A stretch of DNA of 64,000 bases from the NCBI GenBank assembly GCA_963764305.1, contig CAVXSD010000007.1, forward strand, positions 1 through 64,000, in the 5' to 3' direction. The position numbers and the translations under genes were made by a program. This stretch comes from Bog-473 sp963764305 (GTDB lineage Bacteria > Actinomycetota > Acidimicrobiia > Acidimicrobiales > RAAP-2). The notes below the pieces were generated by a model. That model was not told where the DNA came from, made no database searches, and worked only from the letters and a program-made list of their open reading frames with translations. Below, one piece after another: positions 36,285 through 46,426 of this stretch (positions are counted from its first letter, which is position 1; each line of letters opens with the position of its first letter).

Positions 36285-36307
36285 GCGGGTTCTAGGCACC
36301 TGAGATG
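36285..36307 (+). repeat. 23-base exact direct repeat at the acyltransferase start (copy 2)
   Basis: Identical to 31433-31455, spanning the ATG of acyltransferase B. It marks the conserved 5' edge of the duplicated unit. Confidence 0.8.
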
Positions 36308-38632
36308 ATGATCGGCGGCCAGGCAACAACTGACGAGCGCATCCTGCTCACCGGCAACGAGGCGGGAACTCCTCCCGGCGACCGGAAGTTCAGACCCGAC
36401 GTGCAGGGGATGCGCGCCATCGCCATCTTCCTGGCCCTCGTCTACCACGCCGGCATACCCGGTTTCAGGGGTGGGTACGTCGGCATCGAGGTGTTCTTCG
36501 TCATCTCGGGGTTCGTCATCACCGGATTGTTGCTACGTGAGCGCGAATCGACTGGTCGTACATCCCTCCGCAGTTTCTACGGCCGCCGGGTCCGTCGCAT
36601 CATGCCGGCAGCGACCCTGGTCATCATCGTCACCGTGATCGCCTCCTATGTCCTGCTTGGTTCGCTAATCGGTAACCAGACTGCCAATGACGGGCGGTGG
36701 GCCTCGGTCTTTCTTATCAACGTTCACCTCGCAGCGAACGGCACCAACTATCTGTCCGCCCAACTTCCGCCCTCGCTCCTCGAGAACTATTGGTCGCTTG
36801 CGGTCGAGGAGCAGTTCTACATCGTGTATCCGACGCTCTTTCTGCTCATTGCGTGGTGGGCGCGGAATGGTTCGTTCAGGGCGCGACTCACCGTCGTCCT
36901 CGTCGCGGTGATTATTGCTTCCTATGCGTTTTCGATAACGGACACGCTGGGAAACGCGCAAGGCGCATACTTCTCGTTGCTGACCCGCGCCTGGGAGCTG
37001 GCCCTGGGAGCGCTCATCGCCGTACACGGACGCTACTTCCAGCGTATTCCCCAAGCCTGGGCTGCATTTGGATCCTGGGTGGGGCTGGCCGTGATCATGG
37101 TGGCGGCTTTCACGCTCACCGGTTCGAGCCGATACCCCGGAGCGCTCGTGGCCATCCCGACCCTCGGCGCCGGACTCGTAGTCGCCGCGGGTGCGGCGCA
37201 GCCCAAGTGGGGAGTTGAAGGATTGCTGAGGCGCAAGTCCTTCCAGTTTCTCGCCGCCATCTCTTTCCCGCTCTACTTGTGGCACTGGCCGATCCTCGAG
37301 ATCGCCGCGCAGAGACGCGGGACGAGCCTGCCCGCGTGGGACAACATCTTGCTGCTACTTCTGGCCGGCGTGCTGGCGACGCTGACCTACTATTTCTTCG
37401 AGAACCCGATTCGGCACAACAGGTCTCTCGCCGCCAGGCGCTGGGCAAGCCTCTGGCTCGGTGGTTGCTTGATTGCCTCGACCCTCATCTTCACCACCGT
37501 GGTGATCCACCTGCACCAGCAGGAGGCCCTTGCCACCCCAGGCTTGGCCAACCTCAAGACAGGCGCCGGGTGCCCAGGTCCGACAAGGCAGGAATTCAAG
37601 GGCTTGATCGGGACGAGTCCCACCACGACGCACCGAACCGTGGCCCGCGTCCTGTTGATTGGTGATTCCACTGCGTGCACCATGCTGCCCGGACTCGAGG
37701 CCGTCGGCGCTCCGGTTGGCGTCCGGATCGAAGACGGAGCGGTCATTGGATGCGGAGTGGTGAGCGGAGAAATCGCGCCTCGGGTAGTGGATGGCGCGAA
37801 TGTCAACAGCCCGTCGCAGACCTGCCAGAGCCGAGCTTCCGCCGCCGAGGCGCAAGCACTTCGGTCGGGAAGTCCAAATGTGGTGCTCTGGGCGAGCACG
37901 TGGGAGCGCAGCGCGATGGTCGCAGGAAGTGGCGCCGACCAAAAGATACTCACTCCCGGTTCGCGGCAGTGGTACGCCACCCTGCGGGAGCGGATGCAGC
38001 AACGCGTCCGACGACTTACGGCTTCCGGCGCCACCGTCGTTCTGTTGACCCAACCTCCGTTTGTCGACTTTGGAAATGCTGGGGGCCCGACCTCGCAGGA
38101 CAGGGAGTTCGAGCGCCTGAACGCCTTCTTGAGTGAGTTCGCCTCCCATACTCCTCACGTCCAACTGATCGACCTCTCCACGCTCGTCTGCCCTTCGGGA
38201 CCCCCGTGCCCAATGGACGTGAACGGCTTAGCGCTGCGAGGAGACGGTGACCATTACACCGGAGAGGGATCCCTCTTCGTCGCCCGATGGCTCATGCCTC
38301 AACTTGGCATCGAGGCGCTTCACAATCCGGACACCACATTGCCGGTCATGAGGATGGTCGCTCCGGCGAACGGAAGCGTCCTCAAGGGAACACAGGGAGT
38401 CGTCGCCATCGCATCCTTCAACGTCGGTCTGGCCAAGGTCGAGTTCCAAGTGACGGGAAACGGACTACTGAACACCGACATCGGCACCGCCGTGTACTTC
38501 CGTAGTCTCCAGGCCTTGCGCTGGAACACGACCAGTGTCCCCAACGGTACCTACACGATTCGAAGCGTCGCCTACAACGTCGCCGGCGACACGAGCGCGA
38601 GCAAGGGCATCACCGTGCACGTCAAGAACTAA
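36305..38632 (+). CDS. OafA-type acyltransferase with SGNH domain and C-terminal beta-domain (copy B)
   Basis: A 775-residue uninterrupted paralogue of copy A. The AT3 domain (about 28-395) has FRPDVQGMRAIAIFLALVYH with the conserved His, FFVISGFVITG, NYWSLAVEEQFYIVYP and FPLYLWHWP. The SGNH-type domain begins LLIGDSTACTML near 452 and has its Asp-His pair in RGDGDHY near 645. The beta-domain covers about 690-775. Such AT3-SGNH fusions O-acetylate or otherwise acylate exported polysaccharides. It lies 66 bases from the convergent DnaJ/Mrr gene. Confidence 0.92.
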   Translation: MMIGGQATTDERILLTGNEAGTPPGDRKFRPDVQGMRAIAIFLALVYHAGIPGFRGGYVGIEVFFVISGFVITGLLLRERESTGRTSLRSFYGRRVRRIMPAATLVIIVTVIASYVLLGSLIGNQTANDGRWASVFLINVHLAANGTNYLSAQLPPSLLENYWSLAVEEQFYIVYPTLFLLIAWWARNGSFRARLTVVLVAVIIASYAFSITDTLGNAQGAYFSLLTRAWELALGALIAVHGRYFQRIPQAWAAFGSWVGLAVIMVAAFTLTGSSRYPGALVAIPTLGAGLVVAAGAAQPKWGVEGLLRRKSFQFLAAISFPLYLWHWPILEIAAQRRGTSLPAWDNILLLLLAGVLATLTYYFFENPIRHNRSLAARRWASLWLGGCLIASTLIFTTVVIHLHQQEALATPGLANLKTGAGCPGPTRQEFKGLIGTSPTTTHRTVARVLLIGDSTACTMLPGLEAVGAPVGVRIEDGAVIGCGVVSGEIAPRVVDGANVNSPSQTCQSRASAAEAQALRSGSPNVVLWASTWERSAMVAGSGADQKILTPGSRQWYATLRERMQQRVRRLTASGATVVLLTQPPFVDFGNAGGPTSQDREFERLNAFLSEFASHTPHVQLIDLSTLVCPSGPPCPMDVNGLALRGDGDHYTGEGSLFVARWLMPQLGIEALHNPDTTLPVMRMVAPANGSVLKGTQGVVAIASFNVGLAKVEFQVTGNGLLNTDIGTAVYFRSLQALRWNTTSVPNGTYTIRSVAYNVAGDTSASKGITVHVKN

Positions 38633-38698
38633 CGGGCGGTGGTGATTGAGAATTTTCTCGCCTGCCCTGGCTACTTTGCGGGGACGTGCCTCACCTCG

Positions 38699-39775
38699 TC
38701 ATCCTTGACGTAGTTTGTCCGTAGCAGGTCCCCGCGCCTTCGTTCTCATGGCTATGAGAGACACCAAGAGCGCGGCCAGGAACCCGAGACATATCCGGGA
38801 TCCGGCCCGTAGCTCTGTGGAGAGCTGCTTCACGCCTGATCGGTACGGTCCGCCGCGGAAGACCGTCAACTCGGTGGCCAAGGTCGTTCTGTTCCACAAT
38901 GTCACACCGTTGGAGTTCGCCACCGTCACGGCCTGTTCGGAGTAGTCCGAGGACGTCACCATGAGCGCGCGGGCGGCCCCATAGTGAGCCATGGCGGCGA
39001 CGGCGTGTTGCACAGCCTCGTGGCGCACCAGCCCGGTCCAGCGGCGCGCCTGGACGATCATGCGCCCTTGTGCGTCGTTGAGGAGAAGGTCGGCCCCGAG
39101 GTCCCCGCGCCCTCCGATCCGAGCTACTCGGTACCCCTTGTTGGCGAAGAAGTGTTCGAGCAGGACCTCGAATTGTCGTTCAGTCATCGCGTCAATGGCC
39201 GTCATACCCGATCGGTTATACGCCTCGCGCTCTTTCGCTCCCCTTCCGCCCAGTCCCGCCACCGCCGCGATGATGAGCGCTGCCGCGCCCATCAGGATCA
39301 GAGCGATGCCGATTTGAGTCAACGCGGCACTGAGGACGAGCAGGGTTGCGCCGAGGATCGCCAGGGTGCCAGAAGGATGATGACGCGTGAACGAAATGAA
39401 GTCTGGTGGTCGATTGCGTATCCGTGTTCGCGCAGACGGCACGGATGGGTTTGTGTCCGATGGCCCCGGACCCCACCCTTCGCGGCGGCCGGTCCAGTTG
39501 CGGTCACCGGTAGCTTCCTCGTACCGACGGGTCCGTCGGTCGTCTGATGGTGGCTTTGCCGCTCCACTACGTAGTCCGAGGGTTCGATCGTAGGTAGCTC
39601 GGCGGGTGGGATTCGATAAGACTTCGTAGGCCTCTTGGACCTGGCGGAAGAGTGCAACCGGCCCATCGACGTCTGGGTGAATCCTCTGGATCAGGTTGCG
39701 GTACTTTGCCTTGACTTCCTCCGGCGTGGCGCTAGGCGAAACGCCCAAGATGTCGTAGTAGGTGTCGCTTGCCAC
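38699..39775 (-). CDS. J-domain, membrane, Mrr-like nuclease-domain fusion protein
   Basis: A 358-residue fusion. Residues 4-65 form a J domain with the HPD motif at 33-35, known to stimulate Hsp70 (DnaK). A charged linker is followed by two membrane segments at about 136-176. Residues 190-305 form an Mrr/restriction-endonuclease-like domain with MTERQFEVLLEHFF, GGRGDLGADL and VQARRW, where the usual catalytic Lys of the Q-x-K motif is Arg244. A last hydrophobic segment is near 328-343. It converges on acyltransferase B, and a broken copy lies beside acyltransferase A. Activity on DNA is doubtful without the Lys. Confidence 0.85.
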   Translation of the reverse strand: MASDTYYDILGVSPSATPEEVKAKYRNLIQRIHPDVDGPVALFRQVQEAYEVLSNPTRRATYDRTLGLRSGAAKPPSDDRRTRRYEEATGDRNWTGRREGWGPGPSDTNPSVPSARTRIRNRPPDFISFTRHHPSGTLAILGATLLVLSAALTQIGIALILMGAAALIIAAVAGLGGRGAKEREAYNRSGMTAIDAMTERQFEVLLEHFFANKGYRVARIGGRGDLGADLLLNDAQGRMIVQARRWTGLVRHEAVQHAVAAMAHYGAARALMVTSSDYSEQAVTVANSNGVTLWNRTTLATELTVFRGGPYRSGVKQLSTELRAGSRICLGFLAALLVSLIAMRTKARGPATDKLRQG

Positions 39776-39921
39776 CCCTCAACTATGCCATTGGGTCGCC
39801 CAAGACTGCCGCAATCACCACTCGCCCACTGGCGGAATGTCCGGCGGCGTCTCAAAGAGCCGAATCCGCAGGTCGAACGCTGCATGCAGCAAGTGGCCCG
39901 ACACGATCCATCGGTGGGCCG

Positions 39922-41992
39922 TCACGAGAGCTTTGCGGCCGCCGATGCAATCCGCGGCACCAACCACTTTGCGACCCAAAGTGCTGAGGTTCGCGAGTAG
40001 TGGATCTCGTCGGGCCGGATCGCGCTTCCGACCGCCTGAATCACTGTCTTTCCCGTCGAACCGAATCCGTCGACCACGAATGGGCAGGGCGGTCCGGAAG
40101 GGCAAACCCGAGCTTCAAGGTCCACGACTGCGACTTGTTTCGGGTGTCGCGCTGCAACCTGCTTGAGAAGTGTGTTCATCCGCTCAAACGCTACGTCGCC
40201 AGCATTCGGCTGTGTTTGGCTGCCGCTGTGCACCGTGGCTGGCTCCAACAACAAGATGACCCTCGCCCCGGTTACCAGGAACTTCTTGACCCGGTCGTCC
40301 ATTCGCTGCAACATGACGGACTTCCACTCCACAGATCCTGTCTCAAGGACCTTGCTCCCGGCTGCAGTGTCGTTGACGATTGAACTGTGCTCGTCCGTGC
40401 TTCCCCAGACAATGAGGCTCGGACGATACCGTTCGATTGCCTCGGTTTCGGCACGATTGGCCTTACCCTGGCAAAGCTTGGTTGGCTCACTTAGATTCGC
40501 GCCGTTAGATAGGTAGAGGGGGGCGATCTCACCACTAACCACACCGCACCCGACAACCGCAGCATTCTTGAACTCCATGCCATAAGACGGTCCGACTGCC
40601 TGAAGGCCCGGGAGGAGGGTGCAAGACGTTGAATCTCCGACTACGACGACCGGCTGAGGCTGCGAGGCGTTCGTGGTGACATCCGGGTGACTGGAGGTAT
40701 AGGTAGATCGCAACTGCGAAATGACGCTTGACTGAGGTAATGGACAGAGGGTGCCCGATGCTGCCGTCGCAAGACCACCAAGACTGATTGCAGGCCTCTG
40801 CTCCTCATATGTCGTCACGACCAGAGTGGCACCAATGAGACACAGGCCCATGATGAGACTGGCCCATCGACGCTGAATGAGTCGCCTGGAGTGGCGTACC
40901 GGGTTCTCAATGAGTCGGTACGTGACTGTTGCCACCAGAGTCGCAACCAGAAGCAAGACAACGTTGTCCCAGACGGGCAGGTTCGTCGCGCCACGATTCT
41001 GGGTTGCAATGATGAGAATCGGCCAGTGCCAAAGATAGAGCGAATAGGAGATGAGTCCCAGTAGCTGAAACGGCTTCTGCCGCAGCAGGTATTCGACACC
41101 CCAGGCCGGCTGGGAAGTACCTGCCGCGATGATCAAACCGGCCCCGACCACGGGTATCGCCACGAGGGCACCCGGATACACGCTGGCGGACGTCAGGGTG
41201 ACGCTCGCCGTCACGATCGCGGCGAGCCCGAGCCAGGAGAGGAATGCGGCGAGCGACCGAGGCAAGCGCCGGAGACCTGTCGCTCCCAACCGCGATGAGT
41301 CCGCCCAGGGCAAGCTCCCAGGCACGCGTCAGCGGAGAAAAGAAAGCGCTCGAAGGGTTGGCCGATGTGAACACGATCGAAAACGCGTACGAGGCAACGA
41401 TCACAGTTACCAGCAGGATCGCGAGCCGGACCCGCAGTGAGATCCTTGTGACGAGGCTTGCGGCAACCAAGAACACTGTCGGATAGACGATGTAGAACTG
41501 CTCTTCGACCGCGAGCGACCAGTAGTTCTGTAGTGCCGAGGGAGGTCTCTGTGAAGCGAGATAATTGGTCTGAGAAGCAGCGAAATGGAAGTTGGCAAGA
41601 AAGACCGCGGCCCATTGACCATCGATCGCTGTTTCGTGGCCAGTCAGCGACCCCAAATAGTGGAACGCGGCGATCACCGTGACGATGATGACCACGCTCG
41701 CTGCGGGGATGATGCGTCGGGCGCGACGACTGTAGAAGTTCAGGAACGACGTGCGTCGTCCAACCTCACGTTCTCTGAGGAGGAGCCCGGTGATCACAAA
41801 CCCGGAGATGACGAAGAAGACGTCGACTCCGACGTAGCCTCCACTGATCCCGGGAATGCCGGCGTGAAAGAGGACGACCAGAAGGATCGCGACAGCGCGG
41901 AGCCCCTGAACATCGGGACGAAATCGACGATCGCCAGGTGCTGTTCCCGCCTCGTCTCCGGTGGCGGTGTACCGATCGGTTACTGCTGACAT
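39922..41992 (-). CDS. OafA-type acyltransferase with SGNH domain (copy C), frameshifted
   Basis: A paralogue of A and B, about 690 residues, on the opposite strand. It opens MSAVTDRYTATGDEAGTAPG and has FRPDVQGLRAVAILLVVLFH, FFVISGFVITG, NYWSLAVEEQFYIVYP and YSLYLWHWP. A one-base shift near 41280 falls between membrane segments. The SGNH part carries VVGDSTSCTLLPGL and an Asp-His pair in RPDEIHY, then ends AAAKLS with no C-terminal beta-domain. It faces the same way as copy D, 300 bases away, so the two are a tandem pair. Confidence 0.88.
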
Positions 41993-42293
41993 CACGCTAG
42001 CGGGGACTCACCGTCACCGGGCCACGTCCCCGGAGAGCTGCGACGCCATGACCTTACACATGCAGCTGTTGTCCTCCGATGACTCGCACCTAACATCCTC
42101 CCCGCATGCTGCTCTTCGACCGCTTAGCGCTTCCTGCCTCTCAAACGTCCCCGGCGCAGAATGAGCGAGAATCTACCCGACATCTCCGAATGTCACGGAG
42201 CGCTGGCCAGAAAGGGTCTTGCCTGGTTCAGTGCGACGAAGGGACTTTTGAGCTCGTACTTCGTCGAGCGGTCCGAGGGCCTTCCTGGGAGCG
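41993..42293. other. Intergenic gap between acyltransferases C and D
   Basis: About 300 bases upstream of copy C and downstream of copy D, both on the minus strand. No gene, hairpin terminator or repeat stood out. It should hold the promoter of copy C. Confidence 0.4.
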
Positions 42294-44354
42294 TCACGAG
42301 AGTTTCCCGGCGGCGGCAGAGATTCGCGGCACCAACCACCGTGCGACCCAGAGCGCTCCGGATGGCAGATAGTGAACGGCATCTGGTCGAATCGCCTGGG
42401 CCCTCGTAGCGACGGTTGAGCCGAAGCCATCCACGACATAGGGGCAAGGCGGACCGGAGGGGCAGAGCCGAGCCTCGAGGTTCACGACGGCGACCTCTTT
42501 TGGATGTCGCGCTGCGACCTCTCTCAGCAGAGAGTTCATCTGCTCATACTGAACGTCGGATGAGTCGACCTTCGTCGGGCTGCCGGGGGCATGCGCCGAT
42601 GGTGGTTCCAGTACCAGGATAACTCTGGCACCCGTCGCGACAAACTTCTTCACACGATCGTCTATTCGCTGCAGAATGACGGACCGCCATGTCGAGGACC
42701 CGGACTCTACGATCTTCGTCCCGTTCGGAGTCTCATCCACGATCGAATCGCGTTCGTCCGTGCTACTCCAAACGATCAGACGTGGGCGATACCGTTCGAT
42801 TGCCTCTGTCTCGACACGATTGGCTTCACCCTGGCACGGTGTGGTTTGTGCACTCATGTTCAACCCGGTCGATGTGTAGAGGGGGGCGATCTCGCCACTG
42901 ACCACACCGCATCCAATTACCGAACCGTTCTTGAATTGCATGCCATAGGACGGTCCGACGGCTTGGAGCCCCGGAAGCAGTGTGCAAGCGGTCGAATCTC
43001 CGACGACCACCACTGGCTCCAGGTCCGGCTCCGCCTTTCTCTCGTTCTGTCGAGAGGTATACGTGGATCGTAAGTTCGAAACGACGCCAGCCGAGGGCGG
43101 GGGGCAGACGGCGCCGGTCCCGACTGTCTGGAGGACTCCCAGATTCACCGTGGTCCGGTGTTGCTGGTAGGTCGTCACCACCAGCGTCGCAGCGATGAGA
43201 CACAGACCCATGACGAGGCTGGCCCACGGCCGCCGTCGGCCGAGCAAGCGGGAGTGACGTATCGGGTTCTCGAAGAAGTAATAGGTCAGCGTTGCAACGA
43301 CACCCGAGACCAGCAACAACAAGATGTTGTCCCAGACCGGCAGGCTCGTGACCCCTCGGCTCTGAGCGGCGATCTCCAGGATCGGCCAATGCCAAAGGTA
43401 GAGCGGAAACGATATGGCGGCGAGGAACTGGAACGACTTGCGTCGGAGCAGTCGTTCGACGCCCCACTTGGGCTGCGCCGCGCCTGCGGCGACGACGATC
43501 CCGGCGCCAAGGGTCGGGATCGCCACGAGCGCCCCGGGGTACAGGCTGGAGCCGGTGAGGGTGACACTGGAAACGAGAATCACCGCCAAACCCGCCCAGG
43601 ACGCGACCGCGGCCCAGGCGGAAGGGATGCGCTGGAGATACCGCCCGTGGACCGCGATGAGCCCTCCCAGCGCGAGCTCCCAGGACCGGGTCAACAACGA
43701 GAAGTAAGCGCCCTGCGAACTCACCGAGGTGTACACGATGGAGTAGGTGTACGAGGCGACGATCACCGCGATGAGGATCACCGTGAGTCGCGCCCTGAAC
43801 GACCCCTTTCGCGCCCACCATCCGATGAACAGGAAGAGTGTCGGATACACGATGTAGAACTGCTCTTCGACGCCCAGCGACCAGTAGTTCAAGAGGGGAG
43901 ACGGTGGCGCCTGGGCAACGAGGTAGTTCGTGTGGACAACCTCGAAATGAACGTTTGCAAGGAAGAGAGCAGCCCATTGGCCGTCGACCGCCGTCTCGTG
44001 GCCGATCAGGGGTCCGAGCGAGTGGTAGGCGACGATGACCGTGACAATGATGACAAGCGTCGCCGCTGGAATGATACGCCGAGCGCGCCGTGCGTAGAAG
44101 CTGCGCAGGGACGTGCGACCGGTCCCTTCGCGCTCGCGCAACAAAAGCCCGGTGATGACGAACCCCGAAATGACGAAGAAGACTTCGATGCCGACGTAGC
44201 CGCCGCTGAATCCGGGTATGCCGGCGTGGTAGACGAGCGCCAAGAAGATGGCGATAGCGCGGATACCCTGCACGTCGGGACGGAACTTCCTGTCACCTGG
44301 AGGAGTTCCCGCCTCGTCTCCGGTGGCGGTGTACCTATCGATCGCGACTGCCAT
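42294..44354 (-). CDS. OafA-type acyltransferase with SGNH domain (copy D)
   Basis: An intact 686-residue paralogue. It opens MAVAIDRYTATGDEAGTPPG. Conserved AT3 features are FRPDVQGIRAIAIFLALVYH, FFVISGFVITG, NYWSLGVEEQFYIVYP and FPLYLWHWP. The SGNH part begins VVGDSTACTLLPGL, has an Asp-His pair in RPDAVHY, and ends AAGKLS with no beta-domain. The ATG at 44354 is aligned with the start of copy C; the frame stays open to 44645 but carries no family sequence there. The AT3 half is closest to copy B, while the SGNH half is closest to C, suggesting mosaic recombination. Confidence 0.92.
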   Translation of the reverse strand: MAVAIDRYTATGDEAGTPPGDRKFRPDVQGIRAIAIFLALVYHAGIPGFSGGYVGIEVFFVISGFVITGLLLREREGTGRTSLRSFYARRARRIIPAATLVIIVTVIVAYHSLGPLIGHETAVDGQWAALFLANVHFEVVHTNYLVAQAPPSPLLNYWSLGVEEQFYIVYPTLFLFIGWWARKGSFRARLTVILIAVIVASYTYSIVYTSVSSQGAYFSLLTRSWELALGGLIAVHGRYLQRIPSAWAAVASWAGLAVILVSSVTLTGSSLYPGALVAIPTLGAGIVVAAGAAQPKWGVERLLRRKSFQFLAAISFPLYLWHWPILEIAAQSRGVTSLPVWDNILLLLVSGVVATLTYYFFENPIRHSRLLGRRRPWASLVMGLCLIAATLVVTTYQQHRTTVNLGVLQTVGTGAVCPPPSAGVVSNLRSTYTSRQNERKAEPDLEPVVVVGDSTACTLLPGLQAVGPSYGMQFKNGSVIGCGVVSGEIAPLYTSTGLNMSAQTTPCQGEANRVETEAIERYRPRLIVWSSTDERDSIVDETPNGTKIVESGSSTWRSVILQRIDDRVKKFVATGARVILVLEPPSAHAPGSPTKVDSSDVQYEQMNSLLREVAARHPKEVAVVNLEARLCPSGPPCPYVVDGFGSTVATRAQAIRPDAVHYLPSGALWVARWLVPRISAAAGKLS

Positions 44355-44593
44355 CACGCCAGAGACGTCGCACCGCCAGGGGTTCTCGACCCCGCCAACG
44401 GCGCATCCGGACTCGCCACCATGCCGTGACCATAGTGCCGAAGGCGTGCCCCCCCCGGTCAGCGGCCCTGAGTGCCTCGAGCGTTCTCGCGTGAACCTCC
44501 CACGATCCCGGTCGTTGGCTGAGCGCATTTTGCGGACACCCGACTCTTGTCGCTCCAACCCTGGGGTGGATCTCTTCTGGCCGAGGAGGCCCG

Positions 44594-45340
44594 ATGTTGT
44601 CCCAGCACCGTCGGGTTGGCCTCGGGTTGGCCTCGTCCCTGGCAAGCAACGGTCCAGCGGTTCGGCTACGAGACCCAGTCCTCCTGTACGATCCGACTGT
44701 GAAGGCGACAGCTCCCCAGCCCATCGGATTGCCGTCTGGCGCTGCGTTGATGACAGCTGGAGAGGACGAAGCGAAGTACGCCAGCCGCAACGTCATGGTG
44801 AGAAAGCTCATTGCTCGATTGCTGGAGAACCTGAAGGAGGCCGCTGGCTCGACCAGTGAGACCTGGATCGACATCGGCATTGGCGAAGGCTTGGCGATAG
44901 AGGCCATGGGGGTACATGCAGCCTCGCTCGTCGGAGTCGAATACCGGCACGACAAACTCGCGTTGGCCCTCGAGCGGCTTCCCTCCGCTTCCGGGGTAAG
45001 AGCGGATGCCGGAATGCTGCCGTTCACCGATCGGAGCGCTGAAATCGTGACGTGTCTAGAGGTTCTCGAGCATCTTGAAGCGCCCGAACGCGCCGTGGAA
45101 GAACTTGCGCGGATCTGTCGGGGTCGCTGTGTTGTGTCTGTCCCCTGGGAGCCCTTCTTCCGCCTCGGCAATCTCTGCCGAGGGAAGGACGTCAGGCGGT
45201 GGGGTAACAATGCAGAGCACGTCCAACAATTTCGACTGTCGAGTCTCCGACGGCTATTGGGTGGATCATTCGAAAGGGTCGAAATTCGGCCCTGTTTCCC
45301 GTGGCTGATAGGGGTCGCAGCGGCATCGCCTCAGATGTGA
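44594..45340 (+). CDS. Class I SAM-dependent methyltransferase
   Basis: A 248-residue methyltransferase. Motif I is TWIDIGIGEGLAIEAM near residue 93, the acidic end of beta-2 is VGVEYRHDKLALA, and the later EIVTCLEVLEHLEAPERAV is the Methyltransf_11-type motif IV region. CRGRCVVSVPWEPFFRLGNL completes the fold. The true start could be further in, near the M of MTAGEDEAKYASRN, as the first 50 residues are not conserved. A sugar or lipid of the surface locus is the likely target (inference). Confidence 0.82.
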   Translation: MLSQHRRVGLGLASSLASNGPAVRLRDPVLLYDPTVKATAPQPIGLPSGAALMTAGEDEAKYASRNVMVRKLIARLLENLKEAAGSTSETWIDIGIGEGLAIEAMGVHAASLVGVEYRHDKLALALERLPSASGVRADAGMLPFTDRSAEIVTCLEVLEHLEAPERAVEELARICRGRCVVSVPWEPFFRLGNLCRGKDVRRWGNNAEHVQQFRLSSLRRLLGGSFERVEIRPCFPWLIGVAAASPQM

Positions 45341-45400
45341 CGACGGACCTTGCCGGCAGAGTCCCGAAGGATCGACAAACCGGCCCGCAATGGGCGACGC

Positions 45401-46426
45401 TCATTCTTGAATGATTTCAGCTGCTGGTAACGGGCCATCGCGCCCCCGCGTCGTAATCAGATACACGAGCAGCTCTCCGAGCAATCCGAACGACAGCAAT
45501 TGGACAGCCACGACCTCAAAGAGGACCCCAGTAATAAGCGCTGGATGGTTCCCGACGGGGAGGCCCATGACATGCCGGATGAACATCCAGATCAGAAGAC
45601 CCGTTCCGATTATTGCCGATATGAGCCCCACTCCACCGAAGAGATGGAAGGGACGGCGATTGTACGAAGTGATGAACTTCACGGTGCCCAGGTCGAACAG
45701 GCCTCGCCAGAAACGGGCAACCCCGTACTTCGTCTTGCCATGCAACCGAGGATGGTGCTTGACCTCAACCTCGGTCACCGAGTAGCCAGCCCAGGCCGCT
45801 AATACCGGTAGATATCGGTGGAGTTCTCCATAGAGGTCGATTGATTCAGCGACCTCACGACGAAAGATTTTCAGCCCGCTATTGAAATCCCGGCCAGGCA
45901 CTCCGCTTACCCATGCCGTCGCCGCGTTGTAGAGCTGTGACGTGTGACGCTTCAGAAATCGATCATTCCTTGTGGCACGACGTCCCGTGACCAGGTCGAA
46001 CCCTTGGTCGAGCTTTGTCACGAGCGTCGGGATCTCGCCCGGTTCGTCTTGTCCGTCGGCATCCATCATGACGAAGAGCTCGTTCTTCGCCAGGCCGAAG
46101 CCGATGGAGAGGGCTGCAGCTTTCCCGGCATTGCGGCGGAGTCGAACGCTTCGCAGGTGTGGGTATTCTCCGCGAAGCGACCGCATGACCTGCGGCGTCC
46201 GGTCCGTGCTCCCGTCATCGATCACCAGGACTTCGTAGTCGACGTTCATTCCCTCGAGTACCGCGATGGCCTGCGGAATCGTCTCGATGAGGTTGTCTGC
46301 CTCGTTCAAGGCGGGGACGATCATGGAAATTGAAAGTAGTGGAGCGGCCTTTCGGGCGCGATCCTCGGGGTCAGCGGCTCTTGCCGCGTCGTCATCAGGT
46401 CTCGGGTCCTCCCGATCGTTGCTCAA
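45401..46426 (-). CDS. GT2 glycosyltransferase, polyprenyl-phosphate sugar synthase type (DPM1/GtrB-like)
   Basis: A membrane-bound family 2 glycosyltransferase that probably loads a sugar onto polyprenyl phosphate. The catalytic domain has ISMIVPALNEADNLIETIP, VLVIDDGSTDRTPQV and the metal-binding DADGQDEPGEIP, followed by RDFNSGLKIFRREV. Two C-terminal membrane segments (GGVGLISAIIGTGLLIWM and the LLSFGLLGELLVYLI stretch) are typical of GtrB-like enzymes. The TTG at 46426 is preferred: it overlaps the upstream stop as TTGA and has AGGAGG before it. It is translated with the LPG-synthase-like gene, and a GtrA gene is nearby. Confidence 0.88.
   Translation of the reverse strand: MSNDREDPRPDDDAARAADPEDRARKAAPLLSISMIVPALNEADNLIETIPQAIAVLEGMNVDYEVLVIDDGSTDRTPQVMRSLRGEYPHLRSVRLRRNAGKAAALSIGFGLAKNELFVMMDADGQDEPGEIPTLVTKLDQGFDLVTGRRATRNDRFLKRHTSQLYNAATAWVSGVPGRDFNSGLKIFRREVAESIDLYGELHRYLPVLAAWAGYSVTEVEVKHHPRLHGKTKYGVARFWRGLFDLGTVKFITSYNRRPFHLFGGVGLISAIIGTGLLIWMFIRHVMGLPVGNHPALITGVLFEVVAVQLLSFGLLGELLVYLITTRGRDGPLPAAEIIQE

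Noticed and set aside
44355..44645. N-terminal extension of acyltransferase D
   Set aside because: The extra 97 residues have no match in copies A-C, and the ATG at 44354 aligns with the start of copy C.
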